Positions 30,974 through 32,077 of a stretch of DNA of 32,077 nt are shown here, piece by piece. Source of the DNA: Ichthyophonus hoferi. Taxonomy: Eukaryota > Opisthokonta > Ichthyosporea > Ichthyophonida > Ichthyophonidae. The notes below the pieces were generated by a model. It did no database searches. It was not told where the DNA came from and saw only the letters and a program-made list of their open reading frames with translations. The position numbers and the translations under genes are program-made. Location: contig NAOQ01000143.1 of the NCBI GenBank assembly GCA_002751075.1, positions 11,356 through 43,432 on the forward strand, given 5' to 3'. Within the stretch, counting starts at the first letter, position 1. Every line of letters starts with the position of its first letter.

Positions 30974-32077
30974 ACTAACCAAGCAGCCATAAAACTGAAC
31001 AAATACACTTTATTTTAAAATTTTAAACACATGAATTAATGGTCAAAAATATAAGCATAGCGAGTTGTTGTTAGTAATCACCCGTTGAGTCACATTTATT
31101 AAAACTCATTACAGCTATTATTGATTAATTACTACAATCAATGAGAATTTTCTTATTAAATACCTTAATTTAAATTCCCAGTCAATAATTAGACACATTT
31201 TATTCTAGGTATATTATTAGAAGATATCATTTAGTCCTCAAGCGACATGTTTAAATACATACTGTGGTGTCTTAATTTGTCCCCGCCAGCACCAATGGAT
31301 ACTAGTTATCAATAATAGGTGTCAATGAATGCTAATTACCAATAATGAGCGCCAATAAATGCTGATTACAAGTTATGAGCGCCAATGAATACTAATGAAC
31401 ACTAATTTGAAATAACAGATGCTCTACATGGTCATGCAGTAACTTGCTGGCTTTTACATCGCCTGGGGTTGAGCATATGAAGTATGTATTATATTATATT
31501 GCATGGTAATGATGATGATAAGAATGATGATAATAATAAGAATGATGATAATAATAATAACAATACTAATAATAATAATAATAGTATTAATTATACCAAT
31601 AATAATAATAATAATAATAATAGCAGTAATAATAATAGCATTTCTGACAATGAAATGGCACAGACCGAACGATAAGCATCCAAGCCCTATTGTGTATATC
31701 ATGGAAGCCGGAAGGTATGTATGTATAAGAGTATGATAGTATATTAGTATAGTAATGTAATAGTATAATAGCTTGATATATTGATACCTTCTACTTGTAA
31801 TTTGATTGATGAATTTTATCCTTGCTACCATCTCGCACTATCTCTTGGTATGTTATTATTTACTAAAATATTCCAACATGGCTAAATAAGATAATTTACA
31901 AATTACCTATTTTGGCAGATATAATTCCATATTAGCCATTAATTATAAAAAGAGATAATAGATAAAAAAACACCTTCGCTGCAATAACAACAAATCAATC
32001 AATTAATTAAATGAATAAATTAACTATTTCTTCTCTACTACAGACCTGGCTATGTTGTCCCTATATTAACTGGCTGA
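30542..32077 (+). CDS. Candidate three-exon small gene of unknown function
   Basis: Proposed exons are 30542-30654, 31664-31714 and 32044-32077. The first opens with ATG and ends at AG|GTAATA, the second lies between GGCACAG and AG|GTATGT, and the third follows CTACTACAG and ends in TGA, the last three bases of the window. All junctions keep the same phase, and both joins read Arg-Pro. The product would be 65 residues, with DEKHVKEQIMGSIDPFDVPN in the first exon and MEAGRPGYVVP across the last join. No family is recognised. The first exon could instead be preceded by another, since CAG at 30534-30536 is a possible acceptor. The second intron (329 bp) has good consensus ends; the first (about 1 kb) is less certain. 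The exon 1 region lies in the right arm of the inverted repeat. Confidence 0.4.
31289..31410 (+). repeat. 30-bp minisatellite, four units
   Basis: Units start at 31289 (32 bp), 31321, 31351 and 31381 (30 bp each), with consensus GCCAATGAATGCTAATTACC followed by AATAATGAGC. The units are diverged, so the array is old. Confidence 0.85.
31500..31640 (+). repeat. (GAT/AAT)n microsatellite
   Basis: Imperfect GATGATAAT and AAT repeats fill this part of the proposed first intron. Asn-, Ile- and Met-rich frames on both strands here are artefacts. Confidence 0.85.

Noticed and set aside
31289-31410. CRISPR-like array
   Set aside because: The units abut without spacers and are diverged; this is a minisatellite in a eukaryotic genome.
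31454-31831. Ile-rich membrane-like frame on the minus strand
   Set aside because: It is a translation of the AAT/GAT microsatellite.

Overview
This AT-rich window looks like nuclear DNA of a eukaryote. It has a standalone eukaryotic-type tRNA-Pro gene with a pol III T-run, TATA-box and AATAAA signals, spliceosomal-type GT..AG junctions at the right edge, and many decayed transposable elements. An intracellular lipid-binding-protein-like gene and a C-terminal PDZ-ligand-like motif on a membrane protein fit a unicellular relative of animals or fungi. That placement is inference; no species is recognised.

Layout. 1-2020: the 3' part of a long intronless gene for a Thr/Ser/Glu-rich surface-type protein, with 11-residue repeats, a Glu tract and one C-terminal membrane helix. 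2936-3007: tRNA-Pro(AGG). 3.8-6.4 kb: repeats, namely a solo LTR (4185-4459), a larger LTR fossil with a tRNA primer-binding-like site (4836-5524), and a DNA transposon relic with perfect 25-bp ends (5830-6149). 6624-7070: a small FABP/iLBP-like gene. 7.1-10.9 kb: non-coding, with a 550-bp foldback element. 11244-12644 and 21507-22907: two intact paralogous alpha/beta-hydrolase genes of 466 codons each, about 84% identical by hand count. They lie in a direct segmental duplication that also carries matching 5' and 3' flanks. Between and after them lie LTR fossils, gag-like remains and a 482-N assembly gap flanked by identical 238-bp sequence.

23.7-28.5 kb holds more repeat debris, a perfect-ended 160-bp hairpin element and two unrecognised open frames. 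28574-30973 is a 2.4-kb inverted repeat with arms of about 1 kb. Its right arm contains what looks like the first coding exon of a spliced gene running to the window's last base (TGA at 32075-32077), and its left arm carries a decayed mirror copy of that exon.

The genes do not form an operon or an obvious pathway. The most interesting signals are the recently duplicated hydrolase pair with an EF-hand-like loop near the active site, the duplicated pogo-like transposase scraps upstream of both copies, and the inverted duplication of a gene head, which could make hairpin RNA matching its neighbour. I did not find a clear, self-contained new defence or mobile system.
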